The notes beneath the pieces were generated by a model. The model saw only the letters and a program-made list of their open reading frames with translations. It was not told the DNA's origin and searched no databases. A stretch of 64,000 nucleotides of DNA from Streptomyces sp. NBC_00464 (lineage in GTDB: Bacteria; Actinomycetota; Actinomycetes; Streptomycetales; Streptomycetaceae). The translations under genes were made by a program, and so were the position numbers. The DNA lies in NCBI RefSeq assembly GCF_036013915.1, contig NZ_CP107899.1, positions 6,724,001-6,788,000 on the forward strand, in the 5' to 3' direction. Of the stretch, positions 41,680 to 50,334 are shown piece after piece; the first letter of the stretch is position 1, and each line of letters starts with the position of its first letter.

Positions 41680-42519
41680 ATGACCGCAGCCGTCCCGCCC
41701 CGCGGCACCGACCGCTTCGACCTGACCGGCCGCACCGCGGTCGTCACCGGAGCCGCCCGGGGTCTCGGCCGGTCCTTCGCCGTCGGGCTCGCCGAGGCGG
41801 GCGCCGATCTGGTCCTGGTCGACCTGCCCGGGGCCGAGGGCGTCGCCGAGACCGCCGCGGCGATCGAGGCACTCGGCCGGCGGTGCCGCGTCCACGGGCA
41901 GGACCTCGCGGACATCGAGGCCCTGGCAGGCTTCGTCGACACCGTGCGCGCCGAGGCAGGACCCCTGCACATCCTGGTCAACAACGCGGGCACGGCGGCC
42001 CTGGAACGCTTCAACGAGATCACCCCGGCCAGTTGGTCGCACATCATGCGGGTCAACGTCGACGCCGTGTTCTTCCTCAGCCAGCGCATCGCCGAACACA
42101 TGACGGCCGACTCCATCGCCGGCCGCATCATCACCATCACCTCGAAGAACGCCCTGGTGGCGGAGGCCGGCCTGGCCCACTACAACGCCTCCAAGGCCGC
42201 CGCCCAACTCCTCACGGAGACCCTGGCGGTCGAACTCGCCCCGCACGGCATCACCGCCAACACCCTGGCCCCCGGCATGGTCGAGACCCCCATCGACGGC
42301 GAGTTCCCCTTCGACCGGGAGGCCTTCGAATCCGCCTACCGGGAGCGCATCCCGCTCGGCAGGTACGCACAGCCCGACGAATGTGTCGGCGCACTGCTGC
42401 TCCTCGCCTCGGACGCCGGGGCGTACCTCACGGGGGCGCGTCTCGTCGTCGACGGGGGAGTGCTGGCCGACCAGATGCCACGGATGCGTTTCATGCCGCC
42501 GTACCGCAACACGATCTGA
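41680..42519 (+). CDS. Short-chain dehydrogenase/reductase
   Basis: The 279-residue SDR has TGAARGLGRSFA for NAD(P), NNAG, a Ser in ITITSKNALV and the active-site YNASKAA (Tyr and Lys). It fits a sugar or sugar-acid dehydrogenase: oxidation of the sugar to lactone, or of a 2-keto-3-deoxy acid. ATG at 41680 is preceded by GAAGGAAT. The next gene follows after 74 bp. Confidence 0.9.
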   Translation: MTAAVPPRGTDRFDLTGRTAVVTGAARGLGRSFAVGLAEAGADLVLVDLPGAEGVAETAAAIEALGRRCRVHGQDLADIEALAGFVDTVRAEAGPLHILVNNAGTAALERFNEITPASWSHIMRVNVDAVFFLSQRIAEHMTADSIAGRIITITSKNALVAEAGLAHYNASKAAAQLLTETLAVELAPHGITANTLAPGMVETPIDGEFPFDREAFESAYRERIPLGRYAQPDECVGALLLLASDAGAYLTGARLVVDGGVLADQMPRMRFMPPYRNTI

Positions 42520-42593
42520 CCGCGACCGGCCGTCGGTCCGGACCCACTGATCCTCATCGAGCACGCATCGACCACGCGAGGAGCACCTCCGTC

Positions 42594-44744
42594 ATGCCCG
42601 TCAATGCCTCGTCCTCTTCTTCGTCCCGTCGCCATGTGCTTCGGGCTTCGGGTCTGGCCGGTCTGGTCATGGCCGGTACGGCTGTGGCCGCCGGTTCCGC
42701 GCAGGCCGCACCCGCGCACACCGGTGACGTACTGCACCTGGACACCGTCACCGCGCTCCGCGCCCTGAACACCAAGCCCCTCAGCGACGGCACCCAGGTC
42801 ATCGTCGCCGGCTACCACACCCCCGGCGACGGCGGCACCATGGCCCTGCGCTGGAACAAAAAGTCCACCACCCCGCACAACGGCGGCACCGTCATCGCCC
42901 CCAACGGCACGGCGAAGACCGGACGCTGGCACCAACTCCACACCGGAACCCTCGACTTCCGCACCTTCGGCCACTTCGACGCCACCACCCCCGCCGACGC
43001 CGCACTCGACACCATGATCAACGACCCCGGCGTCCACCGCATCGAAGCCCACACCGACCTCCTCCTCACCCGACGCCACCTCTTCGACCGCTCGAACATC
43101 GAACTCGACTTCGGCGGCCACCACATCCGCACCGAGAACATCGAGAAGAACACCCACGACAACCCCTTCGGCGCCGTCCTCTCCTTCCGCGGCACCGTCA
43201 CCACCACCACCGTCAGGCACACGCTCTCCGCCAAGGTCATCGAGCTCACCGACACCTTCCCGGTCCCCGACGCCCAGGCGTTCGAGGTCGGCCAGTGGTG
43301 GGCCGTGCAGGTCGACCCGGTCGGGGGCGGCGGCGGTGACGAGCGCGAGCTCCAGAAGCTGGTCGAGATCACCGAGATCGTCGACGCGGGCCGCATCCGG
43401 ATCGGCTACCTCAACGGCTGGGAACTCGCCGAGGGACGCACCCTCACCTGGACCCGTATCGAACCAGTGCGCAACACCCACATCCGCAACATGGTCTTCG
43501 AGGGCGCGGGAGACGACGAGTACACCGGCTCCCACCCCGTCAGCTTCGAGTACGCCGTCGGCTGCGACGTCTCCGGCATCCACGCCACCGGCACCTTCTG
43601 GCCGGTCATCATGCGCCGCTGGTGCACCCGGTTCCGTACCGAGGACTGCTCCCTGAAGAACCCGCCCACGGTCGAGTACGGCGGGGCGGGCTACCTCACC
43701 CAGCAGATCTACTGCCTGTACGGGCGGGTCGCCGACTGCACGACGAGCAATGTGCGCCACCTCAACGACCTGACCGCCTCCGCCTACTGCACCGTCGTGA
43801 ACTGCCACGGCGACGGCGACGACGCGGGCGGCAACCCCTTCACCACCCACGGCCAGTACGAGCACGACCTGCTCTTCGACGGCAACTCCGGGCTGATGGA
43901 CATCGCCAACTCCGGTGCGCAGTGGGGCATCTCCGCCAAGCGGATCACCGTACGCAGACACGTGTGCTCCTGGTTCACCGCCAACACGAAGATCACCGAT
44001 CTGACCCTGGAGGACATCACGGTGATCGCGCGCCCCACCTTCGACCAGGCCGGCACCCTCACCGTGAACGCCGACGGGGCCCAGGTGCGCGGCTGCACGG
44101 CGAAGACCTTCGCCGTCGCGCAGCGCTCCGCCCGCTCCACCCGGCCGACCACCATCAGCGACTGCTCCTTCGAACCGCCCGCCGGCGCCGTCCTCGTCCA
44201 GACACCGGTCACCGCGCCGGTCCACTTCGTGCGCTGCACGTTCACGGGCGTCGACGGCGCGATCCTGCGCGGTGCGGGCCCCGTCCACTTCACCGACTGC
44301 ACCCTCACCGGCGCCGAGAACGCGGCCCCGCTCTCGGTCGGTTCCGCGGACCTGCGGATCGACGGTGGTACGTATGACAACACCGGCATCGAGCTCAGCG
44401 GCGTGCGCGACCAGCGCCTCACCGTGACCGGCGGGGCCAGGTTCACCGGCAGCAACAAGGCCAAGGCGCTGCTCGGCCGCGCGGCCGGTCCGGGGAAGGC
44501 GACCTGGGACATCACCGGCCTCGGCAGCGCGGCAGCCGGGGCCGACACCGCGCACGTCCGGATCGCCGACGGCACGAACCACTACGCGGCCACCGGCAGC
44601 CGTTTCACCGGCGGCACGCTCCATCTGGCCCCCGAGGCCCTCGCATCGGTCCTGCACACCGCGTGCGTCGAGGACGGCACGCGACGCAGCGCGATGCCCC
44701 CGGCCGGTGACACGGTGCGCACGGACGGGAACCTCATCCTGTGA
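42594..44744 (+). CDS. Tat-exported parallel beta-helix protein, copy 2
   Basis: The 716-residue protein is the same length as copy 1 at 34623-36773. It starts MPVNASSSSSSRRHVLRASG, a twin-arginine signal, and ends with the same strand-rich body, including NCHGDGDDAGGNPFTTHGQ and GNSGLMDIANSGAQWG. Residues ~10-207 are nearly identical to copy 1, after which similarity drops to perhaps 60%. Function is unknown; extracellular glycan cleavage or binding is inferred from fold and context. Its stop overlaps the GTG of the acetyltransferase gene. Confidence 0.88.
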   Translation: MPVNASSSSSSRRHVLRASGLAGLVMAGTAVAAGSAQAAPAHTGDVLHLDTVTALRALNTKPLSDGTQVIVAGYHTPGDGGTMALRWNKKSTTPHNGGTVIAPNGTAKTGRWHQLHTGTLDFRTFGHFDATTPADAALDTMINDPGVHRIEAHTDLLLTRRHLFDRSNIELDFGGHHIRTENIEKNTHDNPFGAVLSFRGTVTTTTVRHTLSAKVIELTDTFPVPDAQAFEVGQWWAVQVDPVGGGGGDERELQKLVEITEIVDAGRIRIGYLNGWELAEGRTLTWTRIEPVRNTHIRNMVFEGAGDDEYTGSHPVSFEYAVGCDVSGIHATGTFWPVIMRRWCTRFRTEDCSLKNPPTVEYGGAGYLTQQIYCLYGRVADCTTSNVRHLNDLTASAYCTVVNCHGDGDDAGGNPFTTHGQYEHDLLFDGNSGLMDIANSGAQWGISAKRITVRRHVCSWFTANTKITDLTLEDITVIARPTFDQAGTLTVNADGAQVRGCTAKTFAVAQRSARSTRPTTISDCSFEPPAGAVLVQTPVTAPVHFVRCTFTGVDGAILRGAGPVHFTDCTLTGAENAAPLSVGSADLRIDGGTYDNTGIELSGVRDQRLTVTGGARFTGSNKAKALLGRAAGPGKATWDITGLGSAAAGADTAHVRIADGTNHYAATGSRFTGGTLHLAPEALASVLHTACVEDGTRRSAMPPAGDTVRTDGNLIL
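42621..43214. repeat. 594-bp near-identical inverted repeat, right copy
   Basis: This partner of 36150-36743 lies in opposite orientation. The two copies flank a 5.9-kb segment holding the iclR, aminotransferase, dehydratase, amidohydrolase and SDR genes, so recombination could invert that segment or homogenise the copies. Confidence 0.9.
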
Positions 44745-45667
44745 GCGCCGTCATCCGCACGGCGACCCCCGCCGACGATCCCGCCCTGGCCGCCTTGTGG
44801 CGTCGGTGCTTCGATGCCCCGCACATCGCCGCCCTGCACACCCTCGACCCGGAACGCCACCGCCACACCTTCGTCGCCGAGAACGCCGAAGGAGACGGGA
44901 TCGACGCGGTTGTCGTCTACGTGCCGAGGCTGATCCGCGACGCGGCGGGCACCCCGCAGCGCGTCGGCGGCATCGGCAGCGTCGCCACCCGTCCCGAGGC
45001 CCGGGGCCAGGGGCTGATACGGCGCCTGCTGGTGGCGGCGGAACACACCATGACGGCCGAACAGTGCGCCTGGTCACTGTTGTTCACCGGCACTCCCGGC
45101 GTCTACCGGAGCTCGGGATGGCAGGAGTTCGCAGTCACGTACACCGAGGGAACGCTCGCACCCTCGTCCGGCCGCGACGCCTTCCCGGTCCGCGAGGCCA
45201 CCGCTCAGGACGCCGTGGAAGTGGCCGCGCTGCACCACGCGTACAACGCGAACCGACCGCTCAGCTCACTGCGGGCGCCCGAGGACTGGGCAGTGCGCGT
45301 GCCCGCCTGGTACGGCGCGGCCGAGCGGTCGCTCGTGGCGGTGGACCCCGCCTCGGGGGCGCTCACCGGGTGGATCGTGGCGCAGCACGCGGGGGACCGG
45401 GTGGAGGTGCGCGAGTTCGCGGGCGCGGCCGGAAGTCTGGAGACCCTGCTTGCCGCGGCCGGCTCGCGCGGCCGGGCGGCGGGGCTGACCCGGGTCCGGC
45501 TGCCCGACGCCCCTGGGGTGGCGGCCGCGCTGCCCGCCCTGCTGGCGGATGCCCGGCAGGTGACGGAACACGTGGGAATGGCACGGCCGTTGCACGCTAC
45601 GGCGGAGTCCGTGCGGGCCACGGTCACGGCGCCGGGCGCGGTGCACTGGTACGGCGACTGCTTCTGA
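44741..45667 (+). CDS. GNAT-family N-acetyltransferase
   Basis: The 308-residue protein has an N-terminal GNAT domain with the acetyl-CoA loop VATRPEARGQGLIRRLL near residue 86 and a second, weaker domain, as in Eis-like two-domain acetyltransferases. The substrate is unknown; an amine on a sugar intermediate would fit the operon. GTGA overlap with the beta-helix gene. The 112-bp gap to the convergent permease gene shows no clear terminator. Confidence 0.85.
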   Translation: MSAVIRTATPADDPALAALWRRCFDAPHIAALHTLDPERHRHTFVAENAEGDGIDAVVVYVPRLIRDAAGTPQRVGGIGSVATRPEARGQGLIRRLLVAAEHTMTAEQCAWSLLFTGTPGVYRSSGWQEFAVTYTEGTLAPSSGRDAFPVREATAQDAVEVAALHHAYNANRPLSSLRAPEDWAVRVPAWYGAAERSLVAVDPASGALTGWIVAQHAGDRVEVREFAGAAGSLETLLAAAGSRGRAAGLTRVRLPDAPGVAAALPALLADARQVTEHVGMARPLHATAESVRATVTAPGAVHWYGDCF

Positions 45668-45779
45668 ACGGGGGCGCGGTGGAGCGGGGCCGGCGCCCGT
45701 AGGTCCCGGACCGGGTCGCCGGCCACCGCGTCGCGCGCTGCCCCGATGACGCCTGCCGGCTCGCGACGGGCCGACCGGG

Positions 45780-47174
45780 TCAGGCCCCGGCGGCCGGCGG
45801 CTTCTCGTCGTACGAGGACGTGCCGGAGTCCAGAAGTGGCTCCTCCGTCTTCAGATGCGCAGGGGCAAGGGCCCGCAGCACGTGATAGCCGGTGATCACG
45901 ACGATGGTGCCCAGCGCGATCCCGCTCAGCTCGAAATTGTCGGTGATCTTCAGGCTGACCCCGCCGACGCCGATGATGATGCCCGCGGCGGCCGGCACCA
46001 GGTTCAGCGGATTGCGCAGATCGACCTTGGCGTTCAGCCAGATCTGGGCGCCGAGCAGCCCGATCATGCCGTAGAGGATCACGGTGATACCACCCAGCAC
46101 CCCACCGGGGATGGCGGCGACGACGGCACCGAACTTGGGGCACAGACCGAACAGCAGGGCGAAGCAGGCGGCGGCCCAGTAGGCGGCGGTTGAGTACACC
46201 CGGGTCGCGGCCATCACGCCGATGTTCTCGGAGTACGTCGTGTTCGGCGGACCGCCCGCCGCGGTCGAGAGCATCGAGGCGGCGCCGTCGGCGGCGATCG
46301 CCATGCCCAGCTTGCCGTCCAGGGAGCGGCCGGTCATCTCGCCGACGGCCTTCACATGACCGGCGTTCTCGGCGATCAGCGCGATGACGACGGGCAGTGC
46401 GACCAGGATCGCCGACCACTCGAAACTCGGGGCGTGGAAGGACGGAAGCCCGACCCAGTCGGCCTTCCCCACACCCGACAGGTCCAGCCGCCAGTGGTCC
46501 ACGGCCTCGGCCCCGCCCACCGGGGAATGGATCTTCCCGAAGACCCGGTCCAGCACCCAGGACAGCACATAACCGAAGACGAGACCGAGGAAGATCGCGA
46601 TGCGCGAGAAGAACCCGCGCAGACAGACCACGGCCAGTCCGGTGAACAGCATCACCAGCAGGGCGGTCCACTGGTCCTGGGGCCAGTACGTCGAAGCGGT
46701 CACCGGCGCCAGGTTGAATCCGATCAGCATGACCACCGCGCCCGTCACCACCGGCGGCATGGCCGCATGGATGATCCGCGCACCGAAGCGCTGCACCGCG
46801 AGACCGGCGAGGGAGAGCACCGCGCCGACGACGAACACCGCGCCCGTGACGACCGCACTGCTGCCACCACTGGCCCTGATCGTGGCGGCGACGCCGACGA
46901 AGGAGAGGGAACAGCCCAGATAGCTGGGCACCTGGCCGCGCGTGGCCAGCAGGAAGATGGCCGTGGCGACACCCGACATCATGATCGCCAGGTTCGGGTC
47001 CAGGCCCATGAGCACCGGGGCCACGAACGACGCCCCGAACATGGCGACCACGTGCTGGGCGCCGAGCCCGAAGGTCCGGGGCCAGGTCAGCCGCTCGTCC
47101 GGGCGGACCACCGCGCCCGGTGCGGGCGTCTTCCCGTCGCCGTGCAAGGTCCAGCGCACGCCGAGGCCGCCCAT
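45780..47174 (-). CDS. Nucleobase:cation symporter-2 (uracil-xanthine permease family)
   Basis: The 464-residue protein has 12-14 hydrophobic segments. The NCS2 signature is GPPNTTYSENIGVMA near residue 295, with FNLAPVTASTYWPQDQW earlier; this form resembles UraA-like uracil carriers. It likely imports uracil or a related base by proton symport. GGGAG precedes the ATG. Downstream 140 bp separate it from the MFS gene. Confidence 0.92.
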   Translation of the reverse strand: MGGLGVRWTLHGDGKTPAPGAVVRPDERLTWPRTFGLGAQHVVAMFGASFVAPVLMGLDPNLAIMMSGVATAIFLLATRGQVPSYLGCSLSFVGVAATIRASGGSSAVVTGAVFVVGAVLSLAGLAVQRFGARIIHAAMPPVVTGAVVMLIGFNLAPVTASTYWPQDQWTALLVMLFTGLAVVCLRGFFSRIAIFLGLVFGYVLSWVLDRVFGKIHSPVGGAEAVDHWRLDLSGVGKADWVGLPSFHAPSFEWSAILVALPVVIALIAENAGHVKAVGEMTGRSLDGKLGMAIAADGAASMLSTAAGGPPNTTYSENIGVMAATRVYSTAAYWAAACFALLFGLCPKFGAVVAAIPGGVLGGITVILYGMIGLLGAQIWLNAKVDLRNPLNLVPAAAGIIIGVGGVSLKITDNFELSGIALGTIVVITGYHVLRALAPAHLKTEEPLLDSGTSSYDEKPPAAGA

Positions 47175-47314
47175 GGTTGCTCCCTGTGTGTAGGTACGGA
47201 GTCCAGCGCCTCACCCGGCACGGCATCACCGCAGAAATGATCAGCGCCATGTTAGTGCCGGAGCGGGAGCCTTTCTCGGCCGGGCTCCGGGCCTGGCGTT
47301 CGGCCCGCCGCGCG

Positions 47315-48550
47315 TCAGGGACGCGGCTCGGCCACCGCCCGGCTCGCCGTGCCGGCGTCCGAAGCCGCCGTCACGGCCTTGCGGTCGCCCGCCCGCAGCA
47401 CCCCGGCGCCGAGCACCAGCCCGAACGCCAGCACCGACACCACACCGAACGAGACGACCAGTGAGGTGGCCTCGGCCAGGGAGCCGATGGCCGACGGGGC
47501 GATGAGGCCCGAGGTGTACGTGATCGTGGCGACGCCGGCGATCGCCTGGCTCGGGTTCGGGCCGCTGCGCCCGGCCGCCGCGAAGGCGAGTGGGACGACC
47601 ACGGCGATGCCGAGCCCCAGCAGTCCGAACCCGGACATCGCCATCGCCGCGTTCGGCGCGGTGACCACCATGACCCCGCCGACCGTGGCGAGGACGCCGC
47701 CGGTCCGCACGGTCCGCACCGCCCCGAAACGGTCGACGATCCGGTCGCCGGCGATCCGGGCGATGGCCATGGTCAGGGCGAACGCGGTCGTCGACGCGGC
47801 CGCCAGACCGGCCGAACTGTCCAGTACGTCACGGAGGTAGACCGCCGACCAGTCCAGGCTGGCTCCCTCGGCGAAGACCGCGCAGAAGCCGACCGCGCCG
47901 ATGATCAGGGCCGACTTGGGCGGCAGGGCGAAGCGCGGCGGCGGCTCCTGGTCCGGTTCGCTGTGCAGGTCCAGCACCCGCTGGCAGGCGATCAGGCCCA
48001 GGGCGGTCAGGACGAGCGCGACGATCATGTGGTGCAGCCGCGCGTCGGCCTCCATATGGGCGGCCACGGTGCCTGCCGCCGAACCGATCAGGGCGCCGAC
48101 GCTCCACATCCCGTGCAGCCCGGACATGATCGACTTGTCGAGGCGGTTCTCCACCTCGACACCGAGCGCGTTCATCGCCACGTCCGACATACCGGCCGAC
48201 GCCCCGTACACGAAGAGCGCCGCGCACAGCGTGACCAGATTGGGGGCCAGGGCGGGCAGGATCAGGGCCAGCGTCCACAGGGCCAGCAGCCCGCGCAACG
48301 CGGTCCTGGCGCCGAAGCGGTGGCTGACCGTGCCGGCGAGCGGCATCGCGAGCGAGGCGCCGATCGCCGGGAAGGCCAGGGCGATACCGAGCTGCCCGGC
48401 GCTGACCCCGGCGTGGTCCTGAATCCAGGGCACCCGGGTGGCGAAACTGCCGGTCACCGCGCCGTGCACGGTGAAGACCGCGGCGATGGCATACCTGGCC
48501 CGCCGCACTTCCTGTGTGCCGAAACCCGTAGCCGTGGAATCCGTTGTCAT
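47315..48550 (-). CDS. MFS transporter
   Basis: The 411-residue membrane protein has about 12 transmembrane segments, with the major facilitator loop GTVSHRFGARTALRG after the second. The cargo is unknown; the family includes fucose-like and drug exporters. It is divergent from a ROK regulator that probably controls it. ATG at 48550 has GGAGGA upstream. A longer frame to 48685 runs through the promoter region and is rejected. Confidence 0.9.
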   Translation of the reverse strand: MTTDSTATGFGTQEVRRARYAIAAVFTVHGAVTGSFATRVPWIQDHAGVSAGQLGIALAFPAIGASLAMPLAGTVSHRFGARTALRGLLALWTLALILPALAPNLVTLCAALFVYGASAGMSDVAMNALGVEVENRLDKSIMSGLHGMWSVGALIGSAAGTVAAHMEADARLHHMIVALVLTALGLIACQRVLDLHSEPDQEPPPRFALPPKSALIIGAVGFCAVFAEGASLDWSAVYLRDVLDSSAGLAAASTTAFALTMAIARIAGDRIVDRFGAVRTVRTGGVLATVGGVMVVTAPNAAMAMSGFGLLGLGIAVVVPLAFAAAGRSGPNPSQAIAGVATITYTSGLIAPSAIGSLAEATSLVVSFGVVSVLAFGLVLGAGVLRAGDRKAVTAASDAGTASRAVAEPRP

Positions 48551-48601
48551 CCCGCGTGTCCTCCCCTGGAAAATCTGCACTCCACGATGCGGGCAGTAAA
48601 C

Positions 48602-48622
48602 TATCAGGAACCCTGCCTGATA
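48602..48622. promoter_or_regulatory. Perfect inverted repeat between MFS and ROK genes
   Basis: TATCAGG and CCTGATA flank a 7-bp spacer. It lies in the 122-bp divergent promoter region and is the natural operator for the ROK protein, able to control both genes. Confidence 0.6.
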
Positions 48623-48672
48623 AATAGACCGCCCGGTCCGGCACTGTGGCGGAGATCTGGAAGGATCCCGGC

Positions 48673-49851
48673 ATGCCCGCATCACCGAGCACCGCCCGGG
48701 CCATCAACGACCGGCTCGCCCTGCGCCTCCTCCAGCAGGACGGCCCGCTGACGGCCACACAGTTGAAGACCCTGACCGGACTCTCCCGGCCCACCGTCGC
48801 CGACCTGGTCGAACGGTTGCAGGGAGCGGGCCTGGTCCAGGTGGTCGGCGAGGCCGGGGCCGAGCGCCGCGGGCCCAACGCCCGGCTCTACGGCATCGTC
48901 GCCGACCGCGCCCATCTGGCCGGCCTCGACGTACGCACCGACAGCGTCGCCGTGGTCGTCGCCGACCTGCTGGGCGTGACCCTCGCCGAGGCGACCCTGC
49001 CGATCGGCGGCGGCACCGCCGTCGACGAGGCGGTGGAACAGGCCGTCGCACTCCTGGAACGCACCGCACGCCGGGCCGGTACGGCTCCGCTGCACAGCGT
49101 GGGTATCGGCGCACCCGGCCTGATCGACCCGGTCACCGGGGAGCTGCGGGACACCACGGGTCTGCCCGCCTGGCACCGCAGCCTGGTCCGGGTGCTCCAG
49201 CAGCGGCTGCCCGCGACGGTGCTCGTGGAGAACGAGACCAATCTCGCCGCCGTCGCCGAGCACCGCGTCGGAGCCGCCCGTGACCACGACACCTTCGTCC
49301 TGCTCTGGCTCGGCCATGGCGTCGGGGCGGCGGTCATGCTGGACGGGAAGCTGCGGCGAGGCGCCTCGGGCGGCGCGGGCGAGATCGGCTTCCTTCCGGT
49401 ACCCGGCACGATCGGCACCCCGTCCGCCGTCAACTGCGACGGCGGCTTCCACTCCCTGGTGGGTTCGGCGGCGCTCTGCGAACTGGCCGCCGCCCATGGC
49501 ATCACCGCACCCGCGGCGGGGCAGGAGCCCGGCGCGGCGGCCGCCGTGCGTGCGGCGCTGGCGGGGGAGGGGGACAGCGAGGCCTTCCTCGGCATCCTCG
49601 CCGACCGCCTCGCCCTCGGCGCCGCGGCCGTCGCCTCGGTCCTCGACCCGGGCTGTGTCCTGCTGTCCGGAGAGGTGGGCCGCGCGGGCGGCGAGGCGCT
49701 GGCCTCGCGTGTCGAGGAGCGACTGGCCATGATGTCCCCGCTGCGCACCGAGGTCAGGGCCGGCCTGCTGGGCGGCACCGCGGTCCTGCGCGGCGCGCTG
49801 CTGACGGCGCGCGAGGCGGCCCAGGATGCGTTGTTCACCCCGGTGGCGTGA
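48673..49851 (+). CDS. ROK-family transcriptional regulator
   Basis: The 392-residue protein has a helix-turn-helix (TATQLKTLTGLSRPTVADLV, about 28-47) followed by a ROK sugar-kinase-like domain with VGIGAPGLIDP and an ATP-fold region. The zinc-binding CxCGxxGC motif of true ROK kinases is replaced by NCDGGFHSLVG, so it is probably a regulator without kinase activity. ATG at 48673 has GGAAGG upstream. Its stop is 3 bp from the second palindromic element. Confidence 0.88.
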   Translation: MPASPSTARAINDRLALRLLQQDGPLTATQLKTLTGLSRPTVADLVERLQGAGLVQVVGEAGAERRGPNARLYGIVADRAHLAGLDVRTDSVAVVVADLLGVTLAEATLPIGGGTAVDEAVEQAVALLERTARRAGTAPLHSVGIGAPGLIDPVTGELRDTTGLPAWHRSLVRVLQQRLPATVLVENETNLAAVAEHRVGAARDHDTFVLLWLGHGVGAAVMLDGKLRRGASGGAGEIGFLPVPGTIGTPSAVNCDGGFHSLVGSAALCELAAAHGITAPAAGQEPGAAAAVRAALAGEGDSEAFLGILADRLALGAAAVASVLDPGCVLLSGEVGRAGGEALASRVEERLAMMSPLRTEVRAGLLGGTAVLRGALLTAREAAQDALFTPVA

Positions 49852-49854
49852 GGC

Positions 49855-50317
49855 GGGGTTCCGTCCTCAATCGCCGGACGGGCTTGGTGGTGCGGGTTTC
49901 CCGTGGGGTTCGCCGTGGCCCGGTGGGTGGGGGTCCGGGGCCCCTCCGGGGCGTCTCCTCAGACGACGAACGTTCCGCGGGTACGTGATGGACCCGGGTC
50001 GATGTTCGTCGTCCTGCGGGGACTCCCCTGCACGGCCCCGGACCCGGCCGTCTTGCGTCTGCGGCAGCACTGTCGCCGGTGTGCAGACGCACAGGATGCA
50101 GGGTGGGGGCGTGCAGGGGAGTCCCCGCAGAAAATGGCGTACGACCCGGGTGTCTGTTCGTCGTCGGGTGCACACGCCATTTTTGAGGAGTCTCCCCGGA
50201 GGGCCCCCACCCCCACCCACCGGACAGGGGCGAGCCCGCGGGGGACCCGCACACAAGCCCGTCGAGGGGGTCCCCCCATGCCCTTAAGGCTATGGGGGAG
50301 ATTGAGGACGGAACCCC
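49855..50317. repeat. Dispersed palindromic element, copy B (463 bp)
   Basis: Same architecture as copy A: it lies between the convergent ROK and chitinase genes, starting 3 bp after one stop and ending 17 bp before the other. The left hairpin, 20-bp central stem and AAAATGGCGT / ACGCCATTTTT hairpin are all kept. The right end is interrupted at 50264-50300 by about 37 bp that form their own hairpin (CCCCCATGCC with GGCTATGGGGG). Two base pairs in the central arm differ from copy A by paired changes. Confidence 0.93.
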
Positions 50318-50334
50318 GCACCCCCCTTACCGCG

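Noticed and set aside
34623..44744. Prophage tailspike origin of the two beta-helix proteins
   Set aside because: Both have Tat signal peptides and lie among catabolic genes; no phage structural, lysis or integrase genes are nearby.
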